The notes: generated by a model from the letters alone, not told the origin. A stretch of DNA of 64,000 nucleotides from Thermococcus sp. (GCF_026988555.1 NZ_JALSLB010000054.1:1-64000); one strand, 5' to 3'; numbered from the stretch's first letter, positions 32,913 through 42,418 are shown. Translations and numbers: made by a program.

Positions 32913-33896
32913 ATGCGGTTAAGAGCGCTGGTTCCAGTCCTCCTGCTCATAGGAATGTCAATACCCACGGCAACCGCCGCCGATCAGCACCCCCTTGTGG
33001 TGACAACAATAGCCCCCCTAGCCAGTATAGTAAAGGAGGCCTTTGGAGGTTCGGTTGGGGTGACGTACATAATCCCACCCGGTGCTGACCCGCATGAGTA
33101 CCAGCTCAGCGCGGATCAGATAAACCTCCTGGAAAGGGCGGACGTTGTGGTGACCACCGGAGGCCATCTACCGGTTGAGAAGAAGATAGCGGAGCTGGTG
33201 AGGGAGGGAACCATCCAGGGACAGGCACTATTCATCGAGGATTACAAGGCGGAGGGATTTCACTACCTGCCCGAGACGTGGTACCACGGCAAGGACAATC
33301 CCCACGGGGTCTGGCTTGATCCCTACAACGCCATATCTATAGCCGCCGCCACTGAAAAGGCCCTTGAAAAGGTTGACCCCGCCAAGGCAGATCTCTACCG
33401 GGCGGACTTTCAGGCCTTCAGGACCAGAGTATTGGAGGTCGTAAAGGCGTACGGGGCAATGGTGGAAGAGAACAGGACGGCAATCATACAGATGCCACCT
33501 GATGAGTACGCCGTTCACTGGCTTGAAGTGGAAACCGTGGCCGCAATAAAACCGGAGGAGGAAGTGCCCGCGGTAGGTGTGGACACGCTCCTTCCCAAGG
33601 CGGAGAAAGCCAACCTCATAGTTTACGGTAGGAACAGCCCCGAGCAGTTAAAGAAAGCCGCAGAGGAGCTATCGGAGAAGAGCGGGAAGCCAACCGCAGA
33701 GATAACGGTGTTCTGGGCCAACAAAACGTACACGGATGTGCTGATAGAGAACACGGTCGCAGTTCTCAGGGCCCTGGGCGGAAAACCGCAGGTGAAAATG
33801 GTCCAAAGAAGGGGCAACCTCACCACCTACGTGTTCCTCTCCCTTCTGGTGGGCATCATGCTGGGTGCGGCGGTCGGGGTCATACTTAAGAGATGA
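32913..33896 (+). CDS. ZnuA-like metal-binding protein with C-terminal membrane anchor
   Basis: 327 residues. Signal peptide 1-22 lacks a lipobox Cys. The cluster A-I fold of Zn/Mn-binding ABC proteins is clear: TTIAPLASIVKEAFGG, GADPHEYQLSADQ (ligand His), VVTTGGHLPVEKK and NPHGVWLDP (ligand His). A C-terminal helix, LSLLVGIMLGAAVGVIL with KR after it, holds it to the membrane instead of the lipid. No permease or ATPase of this family is nearby: the next genes belong to a nucleoside-type transporter. It may deliver metal to a transporter elsewhere or act as a receptor. Confidence 0.88.
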   Translation: MRLRALVPVLLLIGMSIPTATAADQHPLVVTTIAPLASIVKEAFGGSVGVTYIIPPGADPHEYQLSADQINLLERADVVVTTGGHLPVEKKIAELVREGTIQGQALFIEDYKAEGFHYLPETWYHGKDNPHGVWLDPYNAISIAAATEKALEKVDPAKADLYRADFQAFRTRVLEVVKAYGAMVEENRTAIIQMPPDEYAVHWLEVETVAAIKPEEEVPAVGVDTLLPKAEKANLIVYGRNSPEQLKKAAEELSEKSGKPTAEITVFWANKTYTDVLIENTVAVLRALGGKPQVKMVQRRGNLTTYVFLSLLVGIMLGAAVGVILKR

Positions 33897-33927
33897 AAAA
33901 GAGGTAAAATACAAGAGAGTGGGGACA

Positions 33928-34839
33928 TCACTCCCTCTTGTACGGCCTGCCGTCCCACTTTGGCGGCCTTGCCCTTCCTATTATGCCTGCAACGACTATC
34001 AAGGTCACGATATACGGGAGGGTGGCTATGAACTGCCAGGGTATCGTTCCCGCTAGCCAGGGGTTGTTCTGTATGTAGATGGAGAGGTTGTCAAAGAACC
34101 CAAAAATGAATCCCCCGATCAGAGCCACAAGCGGGTTCCACCCACTGAAGACCATGTTAGCGAGCGCGATGAAACCCCTCCCCGCGGCTATCGTCTTGGT
34201 CACGGTCCCAAGCCAGTCCACGCTCAGGTAAGCCCCTGCAATCCCACTCAGGGCTGATGCTATCAAGACAGCGGTGAAGCGGTACAGCTCAACGTTGATG
34301 CCCAGAGCGTCCGCGGCTTCAGGGTTTTCACCTACGGAACGAATGCGGAGACCGAACGGTGTTCTGAAAAGTATCCACCAGGCAAGGGCGGCCACGATGA
34401 AAGTTATGGGTACCATGGGGCTGAGGGAGTTTCCAAACGCGTCCATCCAGAGGGGGCTTATCTGGGCGTAGCTTGGAACCTGGTGCTGTCCCGCCGTACC
34501 CCAGTACGCGAGGATTCCAAACGCAACACCGCCGTAGCCGATGAGGTTTATACCGATACCGGGTATAACGTGGTCCCCCTTGAAGTAGACGGTTATCACA
34601 CCGTGAACGGCACCTAGGGCCAGACCAGTCAACGCACCACCGAGCAGACCAACCCAGCCGCTGTGGGCCATCTCTGCAAAGATAGCTCCAAAGAACGCCG
34701 AGAGCATCAGAATCCCCTCGTATCCTATGTTGACCACACCTGCCCGCTCGCTGATAGTCGCGCCAACACTGGTGAGGACGATCGGCACCATCGCGGCCAG
34801 TGACCCAAGTACAAGACCCACAATCATGGTCTCGTTCAT
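33928..34839 (-). CDS. Nucleoside-type ABC transporter permease (NupQ/COG1079)
   Basis: 303 residues, about eight to ten helices. It has the start LVLGSLAAMVPIVLTSVGATISERAGVVNIGYEGIL, the pattern of the second permease of BMP-linked nucleoside importers, plus GGALTGLALGAVHG and RSVGENPEAADALGINV. It is last in the operon binding protein-ATPase-permease-permease and overlaps the previous permease by 4 bp. It forms the membrane channel with the other permease. Confidence 0.93.
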   Translation of the reverse strand: MNETMIVGLVLGSLAAMVPIVLTSVGATISERAGVVNIGYEGILMLSAFFGAIFAEMAHSGWVGLLGGALTGLALGAVHGVITVYFKGDHVIPGIGINLIGYGGVAFGILAYWGTAGQHQVPSYAQISPLWMDAFGNSLSPMVPITFIVAALAWWILFRTPFGLRIRSVGENPEAADALGINVELYRFTAVLIASALSGIAGAYLSVDWLGTVTKTIAAGRGFIALANMVFSGWNPLVALIGGFIFGFFDNLSIYIQNNPWLAGTIPWQFIATLPYIVTLIVVAGIIGRARPPKWDGRPYKRE

Positions 34840-35879
34840 GGTCCTCCCCTCCTGAAGAGCTTTGTGAAGAGGTCAAGAAGTCCCGGAACCGCAACGGCAA
34901 CTATTATGATACCCTCGATGACCTTGACCATCTCAAGGGGAACACCGGTCTGCTGCATCTGTGTGGCACCGGCGTTCAGGGCGCCGAAGAGTATACCCGC
35001 GAAGATTATACCGAGGGGATGATTCCTGCCGACCAGCGAAACGCCTATTCCATCGAAACCGTAGCCGTAAACGTTGGCAAGTCCCTGACTTATTGAGTAG
35101 CTAGGAGGTATGCCCATTACCTGAACCGCGCCGGCCAGACCCGCGGTCATTCCACCTATCAGGAAGGACCACACCATCGCGATCCTCGGGTTTATGCCCC
35201 CGTACTCCGCGGCCCTCGGGTTCTGCCCGCTGGTTCTGAGTTCGTAGCCGAGTTTCGTGTGCCACATGACCACGTAAACGATGATCGCCGCTATCACCGA
35301 TATGACAAATGCAAGCGAGAGTGTTGAGTTCTGAACGAGGAGTGGAAGTCTCGCTCCTGGAGGTATCGGCACGGTGCTATTCTGGTTCTGAGGATTGGCA
35401 AGGGCGCTGAGGGCCAGCCAGCTGGCTATGAAGAAGGCAATCCAGTTGAGCATTATTGTCGATATGACCTCGTGAACGCCACGGTACACTTTAAGCACCG
35501 CAGCGGGAAGCATCCAGAGGGCCCCAACGAAAAGTCCACTTAAGATGCCAGATACTGGATCCTGAAGGGTTTGAGTAGCGGCAACGGCGGCTATGGCCCC
35601 AAAGTAAACGGCCCCCTCCGCACCTATGTTGAAGAGGCCTGTTCTGGCACCGATTGCAAAGGTAATGGCAGTTAGTATCAGCGGGGTGGACTTACTGAGG
35701 GTCTCAGCCATATTCCCCATGGAGCCAAAAGAGCCCTGTAGCAGGGCCCGGTATGCCGCAACGGCATCGTAACCACTCAGCCAGAGGACTACAGCTCCAA
35801 CGAGTGCACCGATCATTATCGCAAGAACACTCTCACTAAGCGGTTTCCAGTAGCTCCGCAACTCGTCCGAGACGTTCAT
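34836..35879 (-). CDS. Nucleoside-type ABC transporter permease (NupP/COG4603)
   Basis: 347 residues, with about ten helices. Key parts are SKSTPLILTAITFAIGARTGLFNIGAEGAVY, AWALGYELRTSGQNPRAAEYGGI-like HTKLGYELRTSGQNPRAAEY and the GFDGIGVSLVG region; these are typical of the branched-chain-like permease of BMP systems. It overlaps the ATPase gene by 4 bp and the other permease by 4 bp. Confidence 0.93.
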   Translation of the reverse strand: MNVSDELRSYWKPLSESVLAIMIGALVGAVVLWLSGYDAVAAYRALLQGSFGSMGNMAETLSKSTPLILTAITFAIGARTGLFNIGAEGAVYFGAIAAVAATQTLQDPVSGILSGLFVGALWMLPAAVLKVYRGVHEVISTIMLNWIAFFIASWLALSALANPQNQNSTVPIPPGARLPLLVQNSTLSLAFVISVIAAIIVYVVMWHTKLGYELRTSGQNPRAAEYGGINPRIAMVWSFLIGGMTAGLAGAVQVMGIPPSYSISQGLANVYGYGFDGIGVSLVGRNHPLGIIFAGILFGALNAGATQMQQTGVPLEMVKVIEGIIIVAVAVPGLLDLFTKLFRRGGP

Positions 35880-37402
35880 GCCTTCACACCTCCCATCATG
35901 AGGCCTATCTGCTCCTCTGTCACCTTGGTGGGGTCGACAACTCCCATAAACTGCCCCTCATACATAATGGCCATCCTGTCGCTGAGCTGGAGCACCTCAT
36001 CAAGGTCCGCTGAAACGAGCAGAACCGCCTTACCCTCGTTCCTCAGCTTGACAAGGTAGTTCCGGATGTACTCGGTCGATGCAACGTCCACTCCACGGGT
36101 CGGCTGTGCCGCAACGATGAGCTCCGGCTTCTTACTAACTTCCCTCGCCACTATGAGCTTCTGCTGGTTTCCTCCGCTGAGAGATTTAACCGGAGCCCTG
36201 GCACCGGGCGAGTTGATGTCGAATTCCTCCACGAGGAGCTTTGTGTGATTCTCCACCTGTTTCCAGTTCATGAGCACACCGGCCCGGGAAAACTCCTTCC
36301 ACCAATGCATCCCGAGTATGGCGTTCTCCATCACCGTCATTTCTAGAATCAATCCCATATGTGTCCTATCCTCAGGAATATGGGCGATACCGATCTCATA
36401 GAGGTCCCTTGGATTTTTACCTGTTACGTCCATGTCGCCGACCTGTATTTTGCCCTTTTCCACTTTCCTCAATCCGGTTATCGCCTCGATCAGCTCACTC
36501 TGTCCGTTGCCCTCCACACCAGCTATTCCAAATATCTCCCCCGCCCTTACGTCAAAGGATATCCCTCTAACCGCGTCTTCACCACGATCGCCCTTTACCC
36601 AGAGGTCCTCCACATGAAGGATAGCCTCTCCAGGCTCTTTGGGTGGTTTTTCGATCCTGAGAACAACGTCCCTGCCAACCATCATTCTGGCTAGGAGCTG
36701 GGGGGTCGCATCCTTTGTCTGCACGGTTCCGATGACCTTCCCCCGTCTTATGACCGTTACCCTGTCCGTTATCTCCATGACCTCGTTGAGCTTGTGGCTT
36801 ATGAATATTATCGTTTTTCCCTGGCTCTTCAGCTTTTTAAGCACCGCAAACAGCTCTTTAACCTCTATGGGGGTCAGGACTGCGGTGGGCTCGTCAAGTA
36901 TGAGGAGGTCAATGTCTCTGTAGAGCATCTTCAGTATCTCGATCCTCTGCTGGATACCCACTGGAAGGTTCTCAACGGGGACATCGAGGGGGACCTGGAA
37001 GTTCAGCTCATCCATGAGACTCTGAAGCTTTTTTCTAGCGTTGTCTACGTTTATTCTTGAGAGCAGGCCGTGTCCCTCCCTGCCAAGGATGATGTTCTCG
37101 AGGGCGTTGAAGACCTCAACGAGCGTGAAGTGCTGATGGACCATTCCAATACCGCTGGCCAGCGCATCCGCGGGGCTCTTAAAGCTGGTTTCCTTTCCGT
37201 TTAAAAGGATCGTCCCCTTCGTAGGCTTGAGCATACCGAACAGGATTTTCATCAGGGTTGTTTTGCCGGCTCCATTCTCACCCAGAAGGCCGAGTATCTC
37301 GCCTGTGTATACCTGAATATCAACCCCCTTCAGGGCCTTTGTGCCGTCGGGGTACACCTTTACAATGTCCCTCATCTCAAGCAGTGGAGTCTCTTTTTCC
37401 AC
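35876..37402 (-). CDS. Nucleoside-type ABC transporter ATPase, two nucleotide-binding domains
   Basis: 508 residues from GTG 37402, chosen for GGTGA five bases before it. The first domain has Walker A GENGAGKTT, and the signature position reads LPVGIQQR, as usual in this family; Walker B is LLILDEPTA. The second has GVEGNGQSE in place of Walker A, LSGGNQQK signature and AAQPTRGVD in place of the DEP motif. This double-domain, half-degenerate layout matches COG3845 ATPases that power BMP nucleoside import. Confidence 0.94.
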   Translation of the reverse strand: MEKETPLLEMRDIVKVYPDGTKALKGVDIQVYTGEILGLLGENGAGKTTLMKILFGMLKPTKGTILLNGKETSFKSPADALASGIGMVHQHFTLVEVFNALENIILGREGHGLLSRINVDNARKKLQSLMDELNFQVPLDVPVENLPVGIQQRIEILKMLYRDIDLLILDEPTAVLTPIEVKELFAVLKKLKSQGKTIIFISHKLNEVMEITDRVTVIRRGKVIGTVQTKDATPQLLARMMVGRDVVLRIEKPPKEPGEAILHVEDLWVKGDRGEDAVRGISFDVRAGEIFGIAGVEGNGQSELIEAITGLRKVEKGKIQVGDMDVTGKNPRDLYEIGIAHIPEDRTHMGLILEMTVMENAILGMHWWKEFSRAGVLMNWKQVENHTKLLVEEFDINSPGARAPVKSLSGGNQQKLIVAREVSKKPELIVAAQPTRGVDVASTEYIRNYLVKLRNEGKAVLLVSADLDEVLQLSDRMAIMYEGQFMGVVDPTKVTEEQIGLMMGGVKA

Positions 37403-37438
37403 AGGAATCACCCCCCAGAACAAAGGAAAGAAAAAAGA

Positions 37439-38728
37439 TCAGTGTGTGTGGTTCTTGTAATAGTTCAGGGCCCAGTAAGCACCGAAGCGGTACCCACCCT
37501 CGAACTTGTAGAGAACCGGTATCTCCATTCCAAGGACGATTCCTATGGTGTTCTTGTGGTCATTGAGCGTTATAAGTGTGGCAAGAGCTCCTGCGAGTGC
37601 CGAGCCCTCATTCTCCTTGAAGAGGACCATCTGGACGTTGTGAGGCATCTTCGGGTCGTAGCCGTCTATGAGGACGAACCTCTGCTTGGGGTACTCGGCG
37701 GCGACTTTCTTAACGGCGTCCGTCATCATGAACCCGACGGCGATGATTATGTCGAACTGGCCCGTTTTGGCCAGGCTCTGGAGGTTGGTGTAGTAGTCGT
37801 TCGGGCTGTTGCTCTGGAGTTGGGTGAGCTGGAGTCCGAAGTCCTTGACGGCCCGGCTGGCACCGAGGTACGCCATGTCGTTGAAGCTCAGATCGCCCCT
37901 TCCGCCAACGTCGAATACTATTGCTATCTTCTTGGTGTTCTGCCTCTCGTTCAGTGTCTTGTTGAAGTAGGATTCAGAGGATGGAGAGCTGCCTGCCCAC
38001 TGCTTTCCAAGGGCTTCCATCGCGGTCCAGTTCTTGGCGTTCCTGAGTTCTTCGATCTGGCTCTTCTGAGTGGCCTTCGGGACTATTATCTTGCCGCTCA
38101 CAATCTCCTGCTGAAGCTGATCGACAGCCTGCCATATCCACGATGGAATCTGCTGGCGGGTCTTGTTAAGGTAATCAAGGAGCTGCTGCTCGTTCTGGAA
38201 TCCAAGGTCCTGAAGCTTCTTCTGCCTAACATCAGGTGGAAGTGAGTCAAACATGGTCTTAACGTCTTGGAGGGTGCTGAGCTTGACGCCGCCCTCTTTG
38301 AGACCCAGCTCAACAACCCCTCCCTTGAACTGGTTCTCTTCCGCGGCCTTAACGGCGTTGTAAACACCGACATCAACGCGCTTCATCATGCTTGCTATTA
38401 TGACCCCCGGCTTGATCCAGTCCTGGGCTGAGTCAACGCCGATGGCAAACGGAGGACCCATCTTCTTGTTGTTGGCCTTCAGGTAGTCCCCAACCGCTTC
38501 AAAAACACCAAGTCCGGTTCCACCTGCTACTTGGTAGATAACCCATGCGCCTTGCTGCAACTGAGCCTGAGCTGCCTGCTTGCCCTTTGCAGGGTCGCTG
38601 AAAGAACCCGTGTACGTGTACAGGATGTTTATTTTCGTGGAGGTTGAGTTGCTCCCGCTTATGCAACCGCTTGCCACGATACTAAGGGCCACCAGACCCA
38701 CCAAAAAGATGCTTAGCCATTTCTTCAT
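37439..38728 (-). CDS. BMP-family substrate-binding lipoprotein, circularly permuted
   Basis: 429 residues. Residues 1-22 are a lipoprotein signal (AxSGC, Cys22). The family parts come in swapped order: residues 33-150 are the normal second half (YTYTGSFSDPAKGK, AGGTGLGVFEA, FAIGVDSAQD, MMKRVDVGVY, VELGLKEGGVKL); residues 267-429 are the normal first half (IVFDVGGRGDLSFND, IIIAVGFMMTDAVKK, FKENEGSALAG, VLGMEIPVLYKFEGGYRFG). A helical and Gln/Ser/Asn-rich linker of about 110 residues joins them. Both halves keep their ligand-site motifs. It binds nucleosides or similar for the transporter downstream. Confidence 0.9.
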   Translation of the reverse strand: MKKWLSIFLVGLVALSIVASGCISGSNSTSTKINILYTYTGSFSDPAKGKQAAQAQLQQGAWVIYQVAGGTGLGVFEAVGDYLKANNKKMGPPFAIGVDSAQDWIKPGVIIASMMKRVDVGVYNAVKAAEENQFKGGVVELGLKEGGVKLSTLQDVKTMFDSLPPDVRQKKLQDLGFQNEQQLLDYLNKTRQQIPSWIWQAVDQLQQEIVSGKIIVPKATQKSQIEELRNAKNWTAMEALGKQWAGSSPSSESYFNKTLNERQNTKKIAIVFDVGGRGDLSFNDMAYLGASRAVKDFGLQLTQLQSNSPNDYYTNLQSLAKTGQFDIIIAVGFMMTDAVKKVAAEYPKQRFVLIDGYDPKMPHNVQMVLFKENEGSALAGALATLITLNDHKNTIGIVLGMEIPVLYKFEGGYRFGAYWALNYYKNHTH

Positions 38729-38850
38729 GTAGACACCCCTGGGATTTTCTGAACTTATATCCCAACCCGAAATAAATACTTTGTGGTTCTTAAACTGCCG
38801 AAAATTTGGGAAAGAATTTTAACTGATAAGTAAAACCCTTTGTGATGCCT

Positions 38851-39300
38851 ATGTTGAAGGAAATTGCGGAGCTCGAAGAGGGAAGGGTCCTACTAACCGG
38901 GGACGCCAAGAAGCTCGCCAGGATATACCTCAATGCATGGGTCGGGAGGGGAAAAACTCTTCTTGTCGAGTACCTCCCGTTTCAGGTAAATGGTGATGTG
39001 TACATAGGCTCACCCCTTGAAGGAGGGGACTTCGATGCGTACCTGATAGTGAACCCACTATCGCGGCCGAAGAGTGAAAGGGAGAAACTCTACTCCTGGC
39101 TCGGGGAGGGAGAGAACAAACTCGTACTCCTGTACGAGCAGAAGTACATCAAGGACTCCATAATCCGTTATCCAATTAAAGAATTCATTGATTATTTAAT
39201 CGCATATAAACGGGAGACCGTCGGCTTCGAGAGGATAGACGTGATGAAGTTTGAAGCGGGGAGGATCGTTGCAGAAAAAAGCTACGTGAGGAAGTACTGA
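38851..39300 (+). CDS. Hypothetical soluble protein, about 149 residues
   Basis: The start is taken as ATG 38851, which has GTGATGCC before it; ATG 38845 is in frame. The protein opens with LKEIAELEEGRVLLTGDAKK, then RIYLNAWVGRGKTLLVEYLPF, and ends with a strand and helix set (LVLLYEQKYIKDS, IIRYPIKEFIDYLIAYK). It looks like an alpha/beta P-loop-like or RecA-relative core (VLLTGDAKK, LLVEYLP), but no complete Walker A is present. Function unknown; the gene lies alone between the BMP gene and ftsY. Confidence 0.75.
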   Translation: MLKEIAELEEGRVLLTGDAKKLARIYLNAWVGRGKTLLVEYLPFQVNGDVYIGSPLEGGDFDAYLIVNPLSRPKSEREKLYSWLGEGENKLVLLYEQKYIKDSIIRYPIKEFIDYLIAYKRETVGFERIDVMKFEAGRIVAEKSYVRKY

Positions 39301-39424
39301 ACTGACTTCATCCCCAATGACGAGCGGTTTCGGGCCTGACGTATGATGACACCAGCTATCGCCGAGGGGTACCACCCGGGGAAATCCTTAAAGGTTCTCT
39401 TCCTTCGATGAATTAGGTGATATT

Positions 39425-40330
39425 ATGCTCGGAAAGCTCAAGGAGAAGTTAGGTTCATTTGTAGATAGGGTCTCCCAGACGGAGATCAGTGAGAAGGACG
39501 TTGAAAATGCCCTGTGGGACCTGGAGCTTGAGCTACTGGAGGCGGACGTGGCCCTTGAAACCGTCGAGGAGCTGAAGGAAAGGATAAAGGAAAAGCTGGT
39601 CGGCCAGAAGGTTAAGATCGGGACCAAAAAGAAAGCCCTCGTTGAGAACGCCGTCAGGGAAGCGATACTTGAGATACTGACACCTGAAAGAAAGATTGAC
39701 CTGCTGGAAACTATTAAATCCGAAGGAAAGAGGCCATTTGTGATAGCGTTCGTTGGCTTTAATGGGAGTGGGAAGACAACCACAATAGCCAAGCTCGCCC
39801 ACTGGCTCAGGGGAAACGGTCTCTCCGTGGTTATAGCGGCCAGCGATACGTTCAGGGCGGGGGCGATCGAACAGATCGAAGAGCACGCAAGACGTCTTGG
39901 GGTGAAGGTCATTAAGCATGATTACGGTGCCGATCCGGCGGCCGTTGCCTATGATGCGATAGAACACGCCAAAGCCAGGAAAATAGACGTCGTCCTCATC
40001 GACACCGCCGGGAGGAACGAGCTGAACAGAAACCTGATGGATGAGATGAAGAAGATAGCACGTGTTGCCAAGCCGGACCTGGTTATATTCGTCGGTGACT
40101 CCCTTGGAGGGAACTCCGTCGTTGAACAGGCGAAGCAGTTCAATGAGGCGGTTAAAATAGATGGAGTAATCCTCACCAAGCTCGACGCCGACGCCCGTGG
40201 TGGTGCCGCTTTGAGCATAAGCCACGCGATTGGAGCACCGATACTCTTCGTCGGCGTCGGCCAGGGCTACAATGATCTAAAGCCCTTCGACGAGAGGTGG
40301 TTCGTAGAGCGGATTTTCGGGGAAGGCTGA
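39425..40330 (+). CDS. ftsY: Signal recognition particle receptor FtsY
   Basis: 301 residues from ATG 39425 (GGTGATATT). The N domain (1-90) carries [22 protein letters not shown]. The GTPase G domain has [10 protein letters not shown] (G1), [21 protein letters not shown] (G3), LTKLD (G4) and [12 protein letters not shown]. FtsY is the membrane-side receptor of the signal recognition particle, and brings ribosomes with nascent membrane proteins to the translocon. Archaeal FtsY lacks the long acidic extension, as here. Confidence 0.97.
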   Translation: MLGKLKEKLGSFVDRVSQTEISEKDVENALWDLELELLEADVALETVEELKERIKEKLVGQKVKIGTKKKALVENAVREAILEILTPERKIDLLETIKSEGKRPFVIAFVGFNGSGKTTTIAKLAHWLRGNGLSVVIAASDTFRAGAIEQIEEHARRLGVKVIKHDYGADPAAVAYDAIEHAKARKIDVVLIDTAGRNELNRNLMDEMKKIARVAKPDLVIFVGDSLGGNSVVEQAKQFNEAVKIDGVILTKLDADARGGAALSISHAIGAPILFVGVGQGYNDLKPFDERWFVERIFGEG

Positions 40331-40333
40331 TCA

Positions 40334-40978
40334 TCAGCAACTGACTGCAAGCCCTCCGAGTATCGTCATTAGCACGATGAAGTCCGGCAGAAGGCCCCCA
40401 ATTGTGAGCAACGTCTTCTCTCCTTTTCCTTCTTCCAGAACGGCACCGATTAGGAGAGAAACAGGAAAATTAGCTCCTACGCCGTTGCTGAGGCAAGAAC
40501 AAAGAGATGGAGGAGAGTTCTTCGGGTTTTCATGGTTTTCCACCTTCTGAATTGAGACGGATGTTCCACCCCAGGCCATAGCACAGAGGATAAGCGAGAC
40601 CACGAGTGACGTGGCTATCAATATCAGCATTTCCGCTCTTCTTATCGGGCCGTCCAGTCTTATACTTGGGAGGCTGTACATGACCACCGAGACTGTTGCA
40701 GGTACGAAAAAGGAAATCCATGACCTTTCAAAGATGTCCAAGAGAAGAATCGTTATTAAAACGACGGCAAGGGAAGGAACTCCAAACGCCACGAGTTCAC
40801 CCCATTTCTTTCAGAGGCCAAGGATGATTGCAATTAGGAACGGTGCTGCTGCGAGAAGGACGAAAGTTGCTGACGGTCCAAAGTTAAAGTTGCAGATTGG
40901 ATATGGGTGTATTTGAAGGCAGGATGCTTTAACATAATACCTCGAAGGGAGTGAGACCATGAGCAGGAACCCCACGCA
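40334..40978 (-). pseudogene. Cys-terminal membrane protein paralogue broken by an in-frame TGA
   Basis: Two open frames in the same phase, 40,811-40,978 and 40,334-40,792, are split by one TGA (codon at 40,811-40,813) seven codons before the next GTG. Joined, they match the intact paralogues at 41,861-42,352 and 42,419-42,892: YYV start, PYPICNFNFGPSATFVLL, two further helices, then LLPDFIVLMTI and a final Cys. About ten residues around ENWTG are missing. The second half could still be translated from the GTG at 40,792. No stop-suppression is expected in this lineage, so the copy is likely dead or two-part. Confidence 0.6.
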
Positions 40979-41021
40979 GGAAAGAGGAAAGGGTAAAGGA
41001 AGTGGTGAAGCTTCATCGGGC

Positions 41022-41768
41022 TCACCGTCCCCCATTCAAAGGAAAGACGTCGGTGAGTTTTTTAACGTCCTCTCCATTGCCGCTGGCGAGGAGAAGGTAC
41101 AGGTTGCCATCGTCCCTGACCTCAAGCACGAGAAGATAGTCGTTTCCTCTCCTGAACACCCAGCCCCTGGAAAGACCGTCGGAAAGCTCCCTGACTGCGG
41201 TGTAGTCTGAGTTCTTAAGCTTAGAAACGTAAGCGTTCACGATCTCAGTGGGGGACTCTGTGTACTTGAGCCGAAATGCTTCGGTTATCTTTGACTCCTC
41301 CGGTTTTTCTCCATACCTCACCTTCGAGATTATAATGGAAGTTTCCTTGGGATACACGTAGACCGCCAGATAAACCCTCCCGGAAAGGGTTACGTTTGAG
41401 ACAGAGACACCCGGTAGGATTAGACCGGTCCAGTTTTCGGAAAAGCCTTCCAGGGATTTAAAGTAGCACCCTGGCTTCTTCTTCGTCCAGTTGTACGGCT
41501 TAAAATTAAAGAACCCGACGAGCACGTGTTCAGCACTTCCATTTACAACCTCATCAAGAGTTATGCCCTTAAATCCTGCTTGAGGAGGATAGCCCGGCCC
41601 GATGACGATCGGAGGCTTAACATTGCTGACGTTCACCGGCACCGTTGAAAAGCACTGACTTTCTTCGTTCAGCCCCTTACTTGTAAAAATGCCACCACCT
41701 ACCAATACTAATACTAAAAGTACTAAAAGCAAAATTGAAAGAAAAAGACGTGAAGCCCTTCTTGTCAT
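41022..41768 (-). CDS. Signal-anchored extracellular protein, unknown function
   Basis: 248 residues from ATG 41768 (GGTGA five bases upstream). Basic start (TRRASR), then one membrane anchor of about 20 residues with repeated Leu and Val, then an outside domain. That domain has several N-glycosylation sequons (NVS, NGS, NWT), Cys in QCFS and GCYF, and a FSENWTG patch also seen in the neighbouring small membrane proteins. No family was recognised. It lies in a row with those membrane genes and the C39-like peptidase, all minus strand. Confidence 0.75.
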   Translation of the reverse strand: MTRRASRLFLSILLLVLLVLVLVGGGIFTSKGLNEESQCFSTVPVNVSNVKPPIVIGPGYPPQAGFKGITLDEVVNGSAEHVLVGFFNFKPYNWTKKKPGCYFKSLEGFSENWTGLILPGVSVSNVTLSGRVYLAVYVYPKETSIIISKVRYGEKPEESKITEAFRLKYTESPTEIVNAYVSKLKNSDYTAVRELSDGLSRGWVFRRGNDYLLVLEVRDDGNLYLLLASGNGEDVKKLTDVFPLNGGR

Positions 41769-41860
41769 CGAATTCACCCCCCTTCTTTAGCTTTGGAGAG
41801 AAATACCATTCTCCCAAGATAAAGAACACGATCGGAGCTCCATGGTTCGCTCACCATCCC

Positions 41861-42352
41861 TTAACACCATACGACCGTGAGTTCAGCCGCTATCATCATA
41901 CCCACTATAAAGCCCGGCAGAAAGCTCGCAACGCTGAGCAACACTTTTTCCCGCCAGTCCCTCCCAAATCCTCCGCCGACCAGGGCCGAGACAAGGACCA
42001 GAACAAACAAAACACCCGGTCCGGTGGTTTTAAAGTAGACGACAATCACCGACAGAAGGGGTAACCCCGTTGAGAGTGCCAATCTCTTCAATGCTGGCTC
42101 TCTGAACCGGAGGTACAGGACGAGAAGGACGAGTGCCGGAAGCAGGACCAGGAGAACGAACTCCACTGATGGGGAGTATCTGATCCAGGAAACGCAGGGT
42201 TTTCCGGCTCCACCAGTCCAGTTCTCAAAGAAAATCGTGCCTTTCTCAACATAATACTCACTGATGGCACGGCTATTATAGGCAAGTACAAGCTCCCAGA
42301 CCGTTGCAAAAATAATAGAAAGGACATGTAGAATGAATTCCCTAGGGCTCAT
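41861..42352 (-). CDS. Small membrane protein ending in Cys (paralogue 2)
   Basis: 163 residues from ATG 42352 (SD GGAGGTGAATTC). About four helices. The first loop, outside, has EYYVEKGTIFFENWTGG and GKPCVSWIRYSPS; the C terminus is FLPGFIVGMMIAAELTVVWC, ending in Cys. The downstream neighbour (42,419-42,892) shares this layout, including ENWTG(G/S)AG(K/R)P and the final Cys, so they arose by duplication. A final Cys next to the last helix could take a lipid or form a thioether or disulfide; that is inference. Confidence 0.78.
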   Translation of the reverse strand: MSPREFILHVLSIIFATVWELVLAYNSRAISEYYVEKGTIFFENWTGGAGKPCVSWIRYSPSVEFVLLVLLPALVLLVLYLRFREPALKRLALSTGLPLLSVIVVYFKTTGPGVLFVLVLVSALVGGGFGRDWREKVLLSVASFLPGFIVGMMIAAELTVVWC

Positions 42353-42418
42353 GAATTCACCTCCTCTTGGGAACTTTACATCACCTACTTTCACGGACTT
42401 CTCCCCCATTGGGTATCT

